Assembly (NCBI GenBank): GCA_030490835.1
Contig: CM059973.1
Span: forward strand, 58,718,008 to 58,782,007
Source of the DNA: Annona cherimola
Taxonomy: Eukaryota; Streptophyta; Magnoliopsida; Magnoliales; Annonaceae
Direction of reading: 5' to 3'
Length of the DNA: 64,000 nucleotides
Shown here in pieces: positions 21,701 through 33,759 of the stretch (position 1 is the first letter of the stretch; the number at the start of each line of letters is the position of its first letter). A program made the translations under genes and the position numbers. The notes beneath the pieces were generated by a model. The model searched no databases, was not told the origin of the DNA, and saw only the letters and a list, made by a program, of their open reading frames with translations.

Positions 21701-23372
21701 TGTTGGTCTCAAGTTAATGGTAATTACCCAAGAGGGGAGGGGTGAATTGGGTATTTAAAAAATTTCAACTTAAATAGAAGTTTTATCCCAGATTAATTTA
21801 GTCCCCTTTATAAAGAAACAAATGGAAAGCAATATGATACTGAGAGCAGAAATAAAAATCAACAAGCAAGGTTTTATAGTGGCTCGGGCAACCCTCCCTA
21901 CTCCACTCTTCTAAGCTCACACCTCTTGTGACTTAGATTCCATTATGTATTTCACAAATACAACTAGAGCCTCTTCTCTCTTCTAGATTCCAGCTCTAGG
22001 GGGCATCAACAAGACACAACACAAGTAGGTGACGAGTTCCACTCCAGTCACGCACTACTTTGCTTACACTTGATCTTAGTTACAAACTAAATCAAATTCA
22101 ATACAATAAGAAAGTATAAAAGAAAGTTTCTACACATTACTGGTGTGTAGAGGCAGATTTGGCGCAGAGAAGAACTTGTAAAGCAGACTTAATGATTCAG
22201 CAAGCAGCTCTTGGCAGTTTGAAAGCAAGGTTCTTCTTCTAGATGTTGACTTGATCACTTAAAGCTCTTAGGAATGAAAGTTGTACTCATTCAATGAAGT
22301 TCCAGCTACCCTCCACGTTCATCTTGAATGCCTTATATAAATGGCGAGGAAATTTGAACGTTTGGAAGTAGGTGGCACGCATTTAATGCGCTAACGTTCG
22401 AAAAATTTCCGACCGTTGCAACCCAAGTCGCAAGTGGAGTCGACTTCGGGTGCGACTTCAGCTTTCCGCAAATACTTCAAGTTCCATTCTAGGTCAACTT
22501 GGCCCTGAACTTGACCCAAGTCGCAGGTGAAGTCAACTTCGGGTGCGACTTCACCTCCTTAACTTGCTAGTTGAACTTGAAATTCTTTGGAATGACTTTG
22601 GTCACTTAAATTTCATCAAATTAATGTTCTTCCCTTGATTTATATTTGAAACTCAGTATATTCATCTTAGTTTGATGTCCTTTAGCTCCGTGACTTGCGA
22701 ATTTGAATCCTTGAATCTTAGAATACATGAAAGAAGTCCAAATGTGTGATCTTGATCTTCCATGATGAATACATGCAACTTTGCTTGCTTTGGACTTGAT
22801 TTGATCTTCATTTGGCCTAAATCGAATGTTTGAGTCGACTTGGCCTTCGACTTCACTCAAGTCTAGCATCAAGTCGACTTGGTCTGCGACTTAGCTCTTC
22901 AAAACATGTGCTGATCAATTGAAGCCGATGTTGGAGTCGATTTGGTCTGTGACTTCACCCAAGTCGCATGTGGAGTCGACTTGGTCTGCGACTTCGGCAG
23001 CTCTCGTCCCCAATTTCAACGCTGGACAGAAAATCACGTTTGAAGTCGATGCTGGAGTCGACTTGGTCTGCGACTTCGCCCAAGTCGCATGCGAAGTCGA
23101 CTTCGTGTGTGACTTCAGCAGCTCTTGCTCCCAATTTCAACGCTGGATGTAAAAATGCGTTTGAAGTCGATGCTGGAGTCGACTTGGCCTAAGTCGATGC
23201 CTGAGTCGACTTGGAAATCGACTTGATCTGTCATGCTTCATTTTCTTCATTTTTTATCCTTTAATCATCTCACAAACATGTTAGTAACCAAAACTTACTC
23301 AAATTGATTTGTTAATCATCAAAACATAGACTTGGCTTATTTTCCCATTGATTTCAACACATGTTTCCAACA
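21701..23372 (-). repeat. 3' LTR of left SIRE-type copy
   Basis: Reverse orientation: the left end TGTTGGTCTC is the complement of the LTR 3' end and the right end TTTCCAACA is the complement of its 5' end. Length is 1672 bp. GTCGAC-type motifs are dense at 22425-22540 and 22825-23225. A TATA-type sequence (complement CCATTTATATAAG) lies at about 22332-22345. A polypurine tract (complement of AATCTCCCCCTTTTTGATG) adjoins at 23373-23391. Confidence 0.85.
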
Positions 23373-23772
23373 ATCTCCCCCTTTTTGATGATTGATAAAA
23401 CCGATTTGAGTATATACCTTTCAATGTCTTTAAAACATACTATTTAATCTTGTTTTGGTATCTTTAGAATAATCATAGGTCATTTGCATTTTGAGCTTAA
23501 CATACATATTCCAAAATCACAAGTTAAAACCACTCATACAAGCATTTAAAAAACAGAACATAAGCAGAACAAACTTTTCATATGCAAACTTATGTATAAT
23601 CTGCTCAATCCGAGACTCAAATCCTAATCTATTCTCCCCCTTTTTGTCAATTGATCAAAAAATAGAGATGGAGCGGGGTAATCCTTTAAGAATGGCGGGG
23701 GCTGCTACCCCTAAACCTGTGCTCCCCCTTAGTTTGTGCTTTTCTAAGTTCATTTCTCCTATCTTGTTGTTC
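23373..23772 (-). other. 3' internal region with two polypurine tracts, no envelope-like ORF
   Basis: On the - strand pol ends at 23773, followed by AGAAATGAACTTAGAAAAG, matching the start of the pol-env spacer of the right copy (38139 onward). After about 100 bp comes the post-envelope purine tract (complement at 23634-23650), then the tract next to the LTR (23373-23391). The envelope-like ORF between these landmarks in other copies has been cleanly deleted. Confidence 0.7.
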
Positions 23773-26700
23773 CTAATTTAATTCAATCATTCTCATATCA
23801 TTTCTAATTTTATAAAATGGTTCTTTTGCTAGATTTTTAGTGAATATATCTGCAATTTGATCTTTTGTTTTCACATATTCCAAACATATATCATGATTTT
23901 CTACATGTTCTCTAATAAAATGATATCTTAGGTCTATATGCTTGGTCCTAGAATGCAATACTGGATTTTTAGTCAAATATATTGCACTAGTATTATCATA
24001 TCCAATAGGTATATCTTTAAAATTTATGCCATAATCCCTAAGTTGTTGTTTCATCCAAAGCAATTGGGCACAACAGCTCCCGGCGGCAATGTATTCGGCT
24101 TTCGCGGTGGATAGAGCAACACTAGTTTGTTTTCTTGAAAACCATGAAACCAACATGTTCCCAAGAAACTGACATGTTCCACTAGTGCTTTTTCTATCTA
24201 CCTTGTAATCGAAAAAATCCGCATCCGAGTATCCGATTAGATCAAAATTAGAACCCTTTGGATACCAAAGTCCTATGTTAGTAGTATCTACTAAATATCT
24301 GAAAATTCTTTTTACAACTAACAAATGTGATTCTTTTGAACATGATTGAAATCTTGAGCACATACAAACACTGAACAGTATATCGGGTCTAGAAGCAGTT
24401 AAATATAATAAAGATCCTATCATGCTTCTATTTAACTTTAAATCAACAGGTTTACCTTTCTCGTCTTTGTCAATTTTAATGGTTGAGCTCATAGGTGTGT
24501 TTGCCCCTTTGCTATTTTGCATGCCGAACTTCTTTATCATTTTTTTGATATATTTGGACTGGTTTATGAAGATCCCTTCACTTAGTTGCTTAATTTGTAG
24601 TCCAAGAAAGAAATTCAACTCCCCCATCATACTCATCTCAAATTCTTTCTGCATAAGCTCAGAAAATTCTTGACAAATGATATCATTAGTAACACCAAAA
24701 ATAATATCATCTACATAAATTTGAATAATCAAAATATCTTTTTCTTTATACTTAATGAACAATGTGGTGTCTACCTTTCCTTTTTGAAAGTCATGATCAA
24801 TCAAAAATTTGCTCAATCTTTCATACCAAGCCCTTGGAGCTTGTTTTAAACCATATAGTGCTTTGGTTAATTTGTATACAATTTAGATTGATCTTTCTCC
24901 TCAAATCCAGGTGGTTGTTCAACATACACCTCTTCATTTATATACCCATTCAAAAATGCACTTTTAACATCCATTTGAAACAACTTAAATTTCATGTGAG
25001 ATGCAAAAGCTAGCAAAATGCGAATAGCCTCTAATCTAGCAACCGGAGCATAGGATTCCTCAAAGTCTATTCCTTCTTCTTGTAAGTATCTTTTTGCCAC
25101 AAGTCTCGCTTTGTTTCTCACTACAAGTCCACTTTCATCTAATTTGTTTCTAAAGACCCGTTTTGTGCCAATGACAGTACAATCTCTTGGTATTGGAACA
25201 AGATGCCAAACTTGGTTTCTTTCAAATTGATTTAGCTCTTCTTGCATTGCTATGATCCAGTTTTCATCATCAAGAGCTTGATCAATAGTTGTTGGTTCAA
25301 TCTTTGAAACAAAAGCATATTGTCCACAAATATTTTATTTTGACCTTCTAGTCTTAACACCTTCATAAATATTGTCTATAACTTGCTCAATTGGATGAGC
25401 ATTTTTTAACTTTAAATCAGTTGGAGGTTTATAGAAATTATTACCTTCACTTATCCTTTCCTCCATGGAATTTTCTGGCTTGGGTTCAGTTTCTCCTTGT
25501 TGCTCTTGTTGTTTTGCTTTTGAATTCTTCGATGTATCATCTGCATCACTTAATTCATCCTCCTTTCTCAGAGTTCGGTTAAATTCATCAAAAATAACAT
25601 GTATTGACTCTTCTACAACTTAGTTCCTTTTATTGAAGACTCTATATGCTTTGTTATTTGATGAGTAACCAAGGAATATTGCCTCATCACTCTTGGCATC
25701 CAGTTTTTCCAAGTTGGTTTTGTCATTGTTCAAAACATAACATGTGCAACCAAAAGTATGAAAATATGAAATATTTGGTTTTCTACCTTTCCATAGCTCA
25801 TATGGGGTCTTTTTTAAGATTGCTCTAATGGTAACTCGGTTTAACACATGACAAGTTGTACTTACAGCTTCACCCCAAAATTTCTTGGATAATTTACTCT
25901 CATTTAGCATAGTTCTAGCCATCTCTTGTATGATTCTATTTTTCCTTTCAACCACTCCATTTTGTTGTGGAGTTGTTGGTGCAGAAAATGTGTGGGGAAT
26001 TCCTTTTTCATTACATAATTTTATGAATCGTTTATTTTCAAACTCACCACCATGATCACTTGTAATGGTCATAATAGTACTTTGTTTTTCATTTTGCATC
26101 AAGTTTACAAAAGTTACAAACATAAAGAAAGCTTCATCTTTGCTAGCTAAGAGAATTACCCATGTGAATCTTGAAAAATCATAAACTATTACGAATACAT
26201 ACTTCTTTCCACCAATGGTTAAAATGTCGGATGACCCATATAGATCCATGTGTAGCAATTCAAGTAGCCTGGTGGTGGAAATCTCCTTTTTGGTAGAGAA
26301 AGGCATTTTAGGTTGTTTTGACAGTTGACATGCCTTACAGATTTTATCTTTGTCATATTTTAATTTTGGCAATCCTTCTGCCAAGCTCTTTTTCCATAAG
26401 GTCTTAATGTTTGACATGTTTATATGCCCAAGCCTCTTATGCCAAACTCATGGATCATTGTTAATGGCCATTAGATATTGACCATCTAGTTCGTCAAGTG
26501 AAACCAAATATATATTTCCATGTCTTTTTCCACTAAACATGATATGTTCTCCATCAAATACATTGCATATAGATGATTCAAACACAACCTTGTACCCTTT
26601 GTCACATAACTGGCTAATACTCATTAGATTGTGCTTGAGTCCTTCAAAAAATAATACATCCTCCATACATGCATTTGAAACACTGTAAATGTTTCTTTTA

Positions 26701-26870
26701 CCTTTGATTTTACCTTTCTCATTTTTTTCAAAGGCAACAATTCCATCGTTGCAATGTTTGAGTTTATGAAACAAACTTCTTTCTCTAGTCATATGCCTTG
26801 AGCAACCACTATCCATGAACCACACGTTGTTTACCTTTGCCTTGAAACAAACCAGAAAAATGAGCCAATA
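23773..26870 (-). pseudogene. SIRE-type copia pol, nearly intact, few stops
   Basis: Domain order on the - strand: protease with WFMDSGCSRHM (D-S-G catalytic triad, 26825-26790); pre-integrase HHCC finger (CKACQLSK); integrase core with LLHMDLYG, TSDHGGEFEN and NGVVERKNR (26417-25620); a Glu-rich linker; RT with [13 protein letters not shown] (about 24960) and IYVDDIIFG (24725); and RNase H to 23773 (ALSTAKAEYIAA, TKHIDLRYHFIREH). The breaks are a TGA between protease and integrase (26448), a TAA after the integrase (about 25620), a TAG near 25337 and a frameshift near 24870. The last 347 codons are open. Encodes the enzymes for integration and reverse transcription; not functional as one polyprotein. 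Confidence 0.9.
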
Positions 26871-26874
26871 AAGC

Positions 26875-29800
26875 TTATTTCTTTGGTATCCATTTTATGG
26901 GTCCATTTGGGTTAGTAAATTGGTTTAATCTCTGTTGTTCTATTCTTGAAAGCTCAAATCTTGTGTTTCTTGGAACCCAAACTAATTTTGCACCATGGTC
27001 ATACAGTTTCTTAAAGTTGCATCTATAGATTTTGTGACCCATCTTATTGCAAAAGTTGCAGGCCATTGGTAATCTAGGAGTAGGCCTCCAAGTATGTTGT
27101 GGTTCAAAAGTTGGCCTTCTAGTCCAAACAACTTGTTTCCCTTTAGGTTTGTAAATAGGTGCAGTTTTGGTTTGATTTTTTCCAAGTATTGACACATTCG
27201 TTTTGCTGCTTTCTCTTTGCTCAAATTTGGAGTATCCAAGACCTCTTCTATTGATTTGAAAAGTCATTTTAAGAAATATTTTCACATTCTCTCCTAGATT
27301 ATAGAACTTAGCTAATAATTTATTTAAAGATTCATTCTTCTTTTTTAATTTCTCCACTTCTTTCAATAGCAGTTCATTTTCTTCTTTCAGTTTTGTTGTT
27401 CTTTCTGCTAGTTTTCCATTTACAATAATAATGGAATTACATTATTGTTTCTTTAATGATAATTTGTTTCTTAATTTTTTGATTTTCCCATATAATGAAT
27501 CATACGCTTGTTGTAATTCCTCTAATTCAGCACATTTGAGATATTCTTGATGTTCACAATCTCACCGCAAGTGCACGGGTCGTAGATTGTAGTATATAAA
27601 TTATCGATCCACAGGAAATTCGGGACTATAAATTTTTCTTTTAAACTCTTTCGTGTCGGATATGGAGAGAATATAGCAAATAAAATAGAAAAGTAGGGAG
27701 AAAATGCAGTAAATAAAAGGAAAAGAAAATAAATAAAATGGGAAGAAGTGCAAATTAAAAATGAGGAGAGAAAGCGAAAGTGCAAATACCTAGGGTCTAG
27801 GATTTCACATGCGTATTTTGCAACGGGTAGTGATATAATTATTTAATTTGGATATTGTTTGTTAAAGGAGAACAAACCCTAATTTATTCTTGCACCTTTT
27901 CTCGAAACCTACAAGGTGTACCCTAATTTTCTTAACCACCTATTCTTATAGGATTAAGTTAATTAGAATCCATTAAGATCTGTGGTTTGTTCATGGAATT
28001 CCTCTAGGTTATCATACCTATTTTCATGGTCTTAGATTTCCAGATTTAATATCTTGATTTTCGTATATTAGGTTTCCACCTCTCGGTTCCATCACCTAAT
28101 ATATGGAATCATGCCAACGTACGGGCCCATGTACATGGCAAGCATAAAAATCATAAGATATTAAATTAACAACAACATCTAAAATAAATGAATTAAAAAT
28201 CCACACCACATTGCATTGTATGCATGCTACATCTTAAACCCTAGATTTAGGATTTAGCCAAGCATGTTTAAGTTCAAAATAAAATTAAAATTACAAACCA
28301 TCTTAAACAAAGACAATTAAAATTAAAAAGGGAAAAGATAGAAAAGCTTATTGGATTGAAGCTCCAATGGTGTGTCGGTTGCTCCACGCAATTCGCCGGT
28401 CTGCCTTTTGCCCGTGCTCTCCACCTTTCTTTCGCTCTCTTTCTTTCTCAAAATTATGCTCTAATCTTCTTCTAAAATCCCTGCTAAAACAATTTTCCAG
28501 TGGTATCTTTGCAGGGATTTTCTGTTGCTTGCTTCTGGGAATTTTACTGTTGCCGAATGCTCTGTCTGCTACCGGATGAACTCCTTCTCTCCCTTTGAAT
28601 TTTTTTTCTGCTATGAAACGCCCTTTTTATAGCCTTTCATGTGGGGTCCATAATAAATGGTATGCTTCTGAAATTGGAATTCACATGAGCAACCATGCAA
28701 TGGAATGGACGATTATTACTTGCTTTGTGGGGTCCATCAATGGCCATTCTCGTGATCTTGCTACTCCATTTAAATCAATGAATAGCTGGAAAATAAATGG
28801 ACTGCTGCAATTGGATTGCAGATCACGTGATGCTGCTGAAATTGGATTTTGCTGGACAGCTAGGTGTGTGTATTGCTTACGTGAATGCATAAATCATTTT
28901 GTTGAATTTGGGGGACGTGATGTTTGTGGATTTATGGACATGGGGTCCATTGATTTAGTGCATGCTGATGCCCTTTAAAATGCTGCTGGAGAATTCACGT
29001 GAAATGGGGATTGTGGGTCCATGATTTTCTGTTTGAAATCATGAGCAGCTATGGACGGTGTGGGCAGCATTGGGCATGATTAGATGATGAAATGGACGGT
29101 TCCATGGTGTGGACAGCATTGGACGTGATCAATCTTGGTGCTGGATTTTCATATGCATTGCTGCAAGTGGGGTCCATCATGAATGCATGCTGCTGATGGT
29201 GGGATTGAATGCAACAGATTTGATCATGTGATCATATTAATGGGCAGCTTTGATTTTAAATTTCCGCAGCTGCATTTGCTGAATAATTCACGTGATGGTC
29301 ATTTGGAAAATGAATAGAATTTGCAATGGACGGCTGATCAGATGGTTGATCACGGTGGGGTCCATGCTGGTCACGTTGCTGCATTAATTCGGTGGGCCAA
29401 CCACGTCAATTAATACGCTGTTGCTGATTTGTGGGCCCATGATATTTACGTACATGCTACTGATCTCGTGACTTTGTATTTAAATTTCTGAATGCATGAT
29501 AGACGGTGTGGAAGTGATCAGATAATGTGCTGCTGGGGTCCACTTGCTGGTTCAATGATATATTGCTGGTGGAAATAAAAAATGGGCAGCTTTCTATATA
29601 GAAGCATGGTGATCGTTATTGTTGCTGGAAAGAACGGATGACTTGATTAAATGCTGAAAATTTATGGGGTCCATGATCACGTTATCTTATTTGTTGCTTG
29701 CATTCATCTTTTAAAAAAATGTAGCATGGATGAGATGCAGCTTGGTCACATGAAATGGGTAGATGGAAGAATTTGTTTTGGACGGCTTGGTGTATGAATG

Positions 29801-31545
29801 GCAAATGGATTAATGGGTGGGGTCTACTAGCCGTGAATGCATTCAAAAAAATGTTGTTGCATTTAAATGTTAGCAATGGTCCATCACGTGAATTGGCATT
29901 AGGTATTTTGTGCAACTTAATTTTTCAGCATGGACTGGGCGTTATCTGGCATGTTGCTGAATTTTCATGATGTATGGCTGATTTGCAAATGTGATAGGCA
30001 GCTGGAATGATCAATGGAAATGGATGGCTGGAACTGTTCGTGGCTGCTAAAAAATTGAATGGTTGTGATGGCTTGACATATTGTATTTAGCGGTGCTGAT
30101 TAGCCCGGTGATAAAATGGATGGCTTGGATTTTTGCCTGATTTGATTTCCATGTGGGACCCACTTGGTGTAATTTGTTTTCCCTGCATAAAAATATTTAA
30201 ATCATTAATTAGTAAAAATCATAAATGGGTTATTATTATAAAATTAATTCAGACCCATTTTAATTTTATGGCGACAAATAAAATGTAATTTCAAGCCAAA
30301 AGATTATAAAATTTGTTTAACTTGCTTGAAATTAATATTTAATATCCAAAAGTTGCAAAACCACATTTTAATCCAAATTTCATATTAGTTTTAATTAATT
30401 ACCCAACAATTTGGTATAAAATGTCCACAGAATATGTTATTAATTTGCACTTATCACTTGAATAGAGGAATGAGTGGATTGAGAATAACAAAATTTGAAA
30501 GTTACCTCTTCATTACTTGTGCATTTCGTTGAGGTGGTTTGCTCTTCCAAAATTTCTTGGTCAATCCGCGTCATGCAGCACATTCTTGCATAATTTGCTG
30601 CTTCAAAATCATCGGTTGAGGAGCTACTTGTTGATGAAGTTTCTTTATTCACGTACATTCCTCTTCCCTTAGGCTTTTGAAATTTTCGGCTTTCATATCT
30701 TTCTTTCTTTTCTTGACGATCCTTTGATTTTTCTTCTGGTATAGGACATCGAGCTTGCATATGTCCCATACCGCCGCATCTATAGCACTGTGTGATCTCC
30801 TTCCTTTTCTCTTTTCTTGATCTCTCTTTGAAACCTTTGAAGTTCTTCTCTCTCCTTACAAACTTTTGAAATCTTTGAGTTAACAGAGCAATGTCTTCAT
30901 CATCGTTGTGAAATGAGGAGGTGGACTCATCCGAGTTCTGAGTGGCTTTCAATGCAATTGTTCTCTTTTCGTTGTGGTGATCTTCATTTCTTTTCTTGAT
31001 TAGCTCATGTGACATTAATGAGCTAATGAGGTCTTCTAGCTTCAACGTGTTTAGGTCCTTGGCTTTTTCTATTGCAGTAATCTTCGGAGTCCATGATTCC
31101 AGTAGAGCTCTTAGGATCTTCATGACCTGTTCAGATTCGGAAATAGCTTTTCCAAGACCTTTCAGAGCATTAATAATTTTAGAGAATATAGCAAACATTT
31201 CATAAATATTTTCTGTTTCTAGCATTTTAAAGCTTTTCAATTCTCCAATCAAAATATTTCTCCTTGTCCCTTAGACTTGAGAAGTTCCTTCATAAATAGA
31301 TGTTAATGTATCCCATATCTCTTTTGCAGTTAAACAAGAGGATACTCTATCATATTCGGAAGCAGTAAGAGCACAGAATAATGAATTCATAGCTTTGGAG
31401 TTGCTCTTAACAATTTTTACTTCCTCATTGGTCCATTTGGAAGCTCTTTCATCAGTAGGCAAGGTTACACCGTCTTGGATTGCAATCCAAGAGTCCATAT
31501 CTGTAGCCATGATGAGTTGTTTCATACGTAGCTTCCAATAGTCGA
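26875..31545 (-). pseudogene. SIRE-type copia gag, split by a gypsy-type solo LTR
   Basis: Read from 31545 down to 30457 and then from 27550 down to 26875. It starts mid-motif (YWKLRMKQLIMAT), so the first residues are missing. It contains the UBN2-type capsid region (AKEIWDTLTSIYEGTSQV, FKMLETENI), a first zinc knuckle CYRCGGMGHMQARC (about 30790-30745), a coiled-coil-rich segment with many Lys and Glu, and a second knuckle CNFCNKMGHKIYRC (about 27055-27015). A TAA replaces a Gln codon at about 31272 and another stop lies near 27440. The gag stop at 26875-26877 is followed by pol in the +1 frame. Confidence 0.85.
27551..30456 (-). repeat. Gypsy-type solo LTR, 2.9 kb, with perfect target duplication
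   Basis: Starts TGTTCACAATCTC and ends GCACTTATCA, flanked by identical CTTGA 5-mers (27546-27550 and 30457-30461). The host gag reading is continuous across one copy of CTTGA, which confirms the boundaries. It shares the R-U5 block (27555-28300) with the LTRs at 8219-9586 and 17620-19218, but its U3 (about 28640-30456) is far longer and rich in GGGTCCAT, CACGTG-type and GGACGG words. A TATA box (complement GGCTATAAAAAGGGCG) lies at 28619-28634. No internal region remains. Confidence 0.9.
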
Positions 31546-31548
31546 ATT

Positions 31549-31855
31549 GTATATGCCACCTAGAGCTAGAATCTAGAAGAGAGCGGAGACTCTAGTTGTA
31601 TTCGTGGAATACATAGTGGAACCCAAGTCACAAGAAGTGTGAGCTTGGAAGAGTGGAGTAGGGAAGGTTGCCCGAACCACTATAAAATCTTGTCTATTGA
31701 TTTTTATTTCTGCCTTCATTATCTTATTGCTTTCCATTTGTTTCATTAAAGGGGACTGAATTTATCCGCGGTAAAGTTTCTATTTATAGCAAAAATTTTA
31801 AATACCCAATTCACCCCTCCCCTCTTGGGTAATTACCGTTAACTCGGGACCAACA
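31549..31855 (+). repeat. 5' LTR remnant (last 307 bp)
   Basis: Begins inside the LTR at TATATGCCACCTAGAGCTAG, equivalent to about 41079 in the 3' LTR, and ends CTCGGGACCAACA. All of U3 and the TATA region are missing, so the copy cannot start its own transcript. The join to the left copy's gag is at 31545-31549 with a few bases of possible overlap (TTG). Confidence 0.85.
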
Positions 31856-31857
31856 AG

Positions 31858-31869
31858 TGGTATCAGAGC
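31858..31869 (+). other. Primer binding site (initiator tRNA-Met)
   Basis: TGGTATCAGAGC, two bases after the LTR end, is the complement of the 3' end of plant initiator methionine tRNA and the standard primer site of plant copia elements. Confidence 0.92.
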
Positions 31870-31904
31870 AGGTCTTTGAGTTTAAACTAAAAAAATCTTT
31901 TGAC

Positions 31905-33739
31905 ATGGCATCCCTATCAACTTCCACCCCAGCTTTTGCCGAGGGTCAATCCTTTACTAGATCGCCTCTATTTGATGGGACTAACTTCGGCTATTGGAAG
32001 TTGAGAATGAAACAATTAATCATGGCTACAAATATTAATTCTTAGATTGCTATCCAAGATGGCGTTGTATTACCTACCGATGAAAGAGCCTCCACATGGT
32101 CCGAGGAAAAAGTTATAGTTATTAAAAGCAACGCGAAAGCCATGAACTCTCTCTTTTGTGCATTAACGACATCGGAATATAATAGAGTATCATCATGCCA
32201 AACCGCCAAAGAAATATGGGATACATTGACATCTATATATGAGGGAACTTCTCAAGTCCAAGGGACAAGGAGAAATATTTTGATTGGAAAATTGGAAAGT
32301 TTTAAAATGTTAGAAACAGAAAATATTTCTGAAATATTTGCTAGATTTTCCAAGATTACTAACGCCTTGAAAGGTCTAGGAAAAGCAATTTCTAAATCCG
32401 AGCAGGTAATGAAAATTTTTAGGACGCTACCCGAATCATGGACTCCAAAGATCACAGCTATTGAGGAAGCAAAAGACCTCAATACACTACAGCTTAAAGA
32501 CCTTATAAGCTCACTCATGTCACATGAGTTGATAAAAAGAAGAAATGAGGAGCAACACAAAGGCAAGAGAGTCATCACCTTGAAAGCCGCACAAGATTCG
32601 GACGACTCCACCTCGTCATCACAAAACGATGATGAAATCGCCTTATTTACAAAACGATTCAGAAAATTTGTAAGGAAAGGAAGAAATTTCAGAAACTTTA
32701 AAGAAAAAAAATTCTAAAGAAAAAAAAGAAAGAAACAACAAAATGTTTCTAATGTGAAGGTACGGGGCATATGTAATCCCAATGCCCAACGCCCGAGGAG
32801 ACTAAAGCAAAAGAGCAAAGAAAAGATCGAGACAACAACAGAAAATTTTAAAGAATCAAAGGAAGATGCATGTACGTAAACAAGGAAGAATCTACGACAA
32901 GCAGCTCTTCAAGTGAAGAAAATGAGGCGGATTGCGCAAGAATTTGTTGCATGGAAAATTCTGACATATGCCTTGCAGCAACGGAAATTCTAGATGATCA
33001 AACCACTTCAACAAACTATACAAGTAGTCAAGAGGTAACCTCCAAACAAAAATCTTTTTCAATTCTTTCTTCTACAAATGACTGCCTCAAATGTGCTGAA
33101 TTAGAAGAGCTTCAACAAGCCTATGATTCATTATATGAAGAAATAAAGAAATTAGGAAACAAGTTCACAATAAAGAAAAGACAATGCGATGTGGTGATAA
33201 TCGTGAATGGTAAACTTGCTGAAAAATTTGATCAATTGAAAAATGAAAGGAATACCTTAATAAATGAGTTAGAAAAACTCAAAAAGGAAAATGAATCATT
33301 AAATGAATCTCTTGCTGAGTTTTCTAATCCTGGAGAAAGTATTAAGATATTTTTGAAAATGACCACCCACAGTTGTAAGAAAGGACTTGGGTATACCACA
33401 TTTGAGCAGGGAAAATCTAATGCTCTAAGGAACCTTAGAAACAAACCAAAATCCATCCATGCTAAACCTAAGATAAAACATGTGATTTGGACCAAAAGAC
33501 CAATTAGGGAACCAATTACCAAATGGCTTCCTACTTTTAGACTTCCAGGAGCTTGTAATTTTTACAACAAGATGGGACACAAGGTTTATCAATGCAAAAT
33601 GAGAAAATTACAAAACCTTGGTGCGAAATTAGTTTGGATGCCCAAAAACATTGGATTTGTGGCTTCAAGAGAAGATCAACGTAGATTTCAATGGATAACT
33701 AACCCAAATAGACCCATAAAATGGGTACCAAAAGGATGA
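31905..33739 (+). pseudogene. SIRE-type copia gag (right copy)
   Basis: Starts at the ATG 35 bp after the primer site (MASLSTSTPAFAEGQ). Trp in NS-W-IAIQD is TAG at 32043. The frame is open at 32142-32717 (capsid region: TAKEIWDTLTSIYEG, FKMLETENISE). It then shifts across the first zinc knuckle (about 32745-32790, damaged) and continues at 32870-33739 with an acidic Ser-rich part, a Lys/Glu coiled coil, and a second knuckle whose second Cys is Tyr (CNFYNKMGHKVYQC). The stop at 33737-33739 ends gag, and pol follows in the +1 frame as in the left copy. Both zinc knuckles are compromised. Confidence 0.85.
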
Positions 33740-33759
33740 GCTCTACTTGACTTTATTTT

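Larger units (their letters stand above)
21701..31545 (-). mobile_element. SIRE-type Ty1/copia element, left copy
   Basis: Read on the - strand: gag (31545 to 26875, interrupted), pol with protease, integrase, RT and RNase H (about 26870 to 23773), polypurine tracts and a 3' LTR (23372-21701). The 5' LTR and primer site are absent, because the copy stops inside the first residues of gag, where the right-hand copy begins. It lacks the envelope-like ORF: only about 400 bp lie between pol and LTR, whereas the copy entering the window at base 1 has that ORF there. A gypsy-type solo LTR interrupts gag. Confidence 0.85.
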
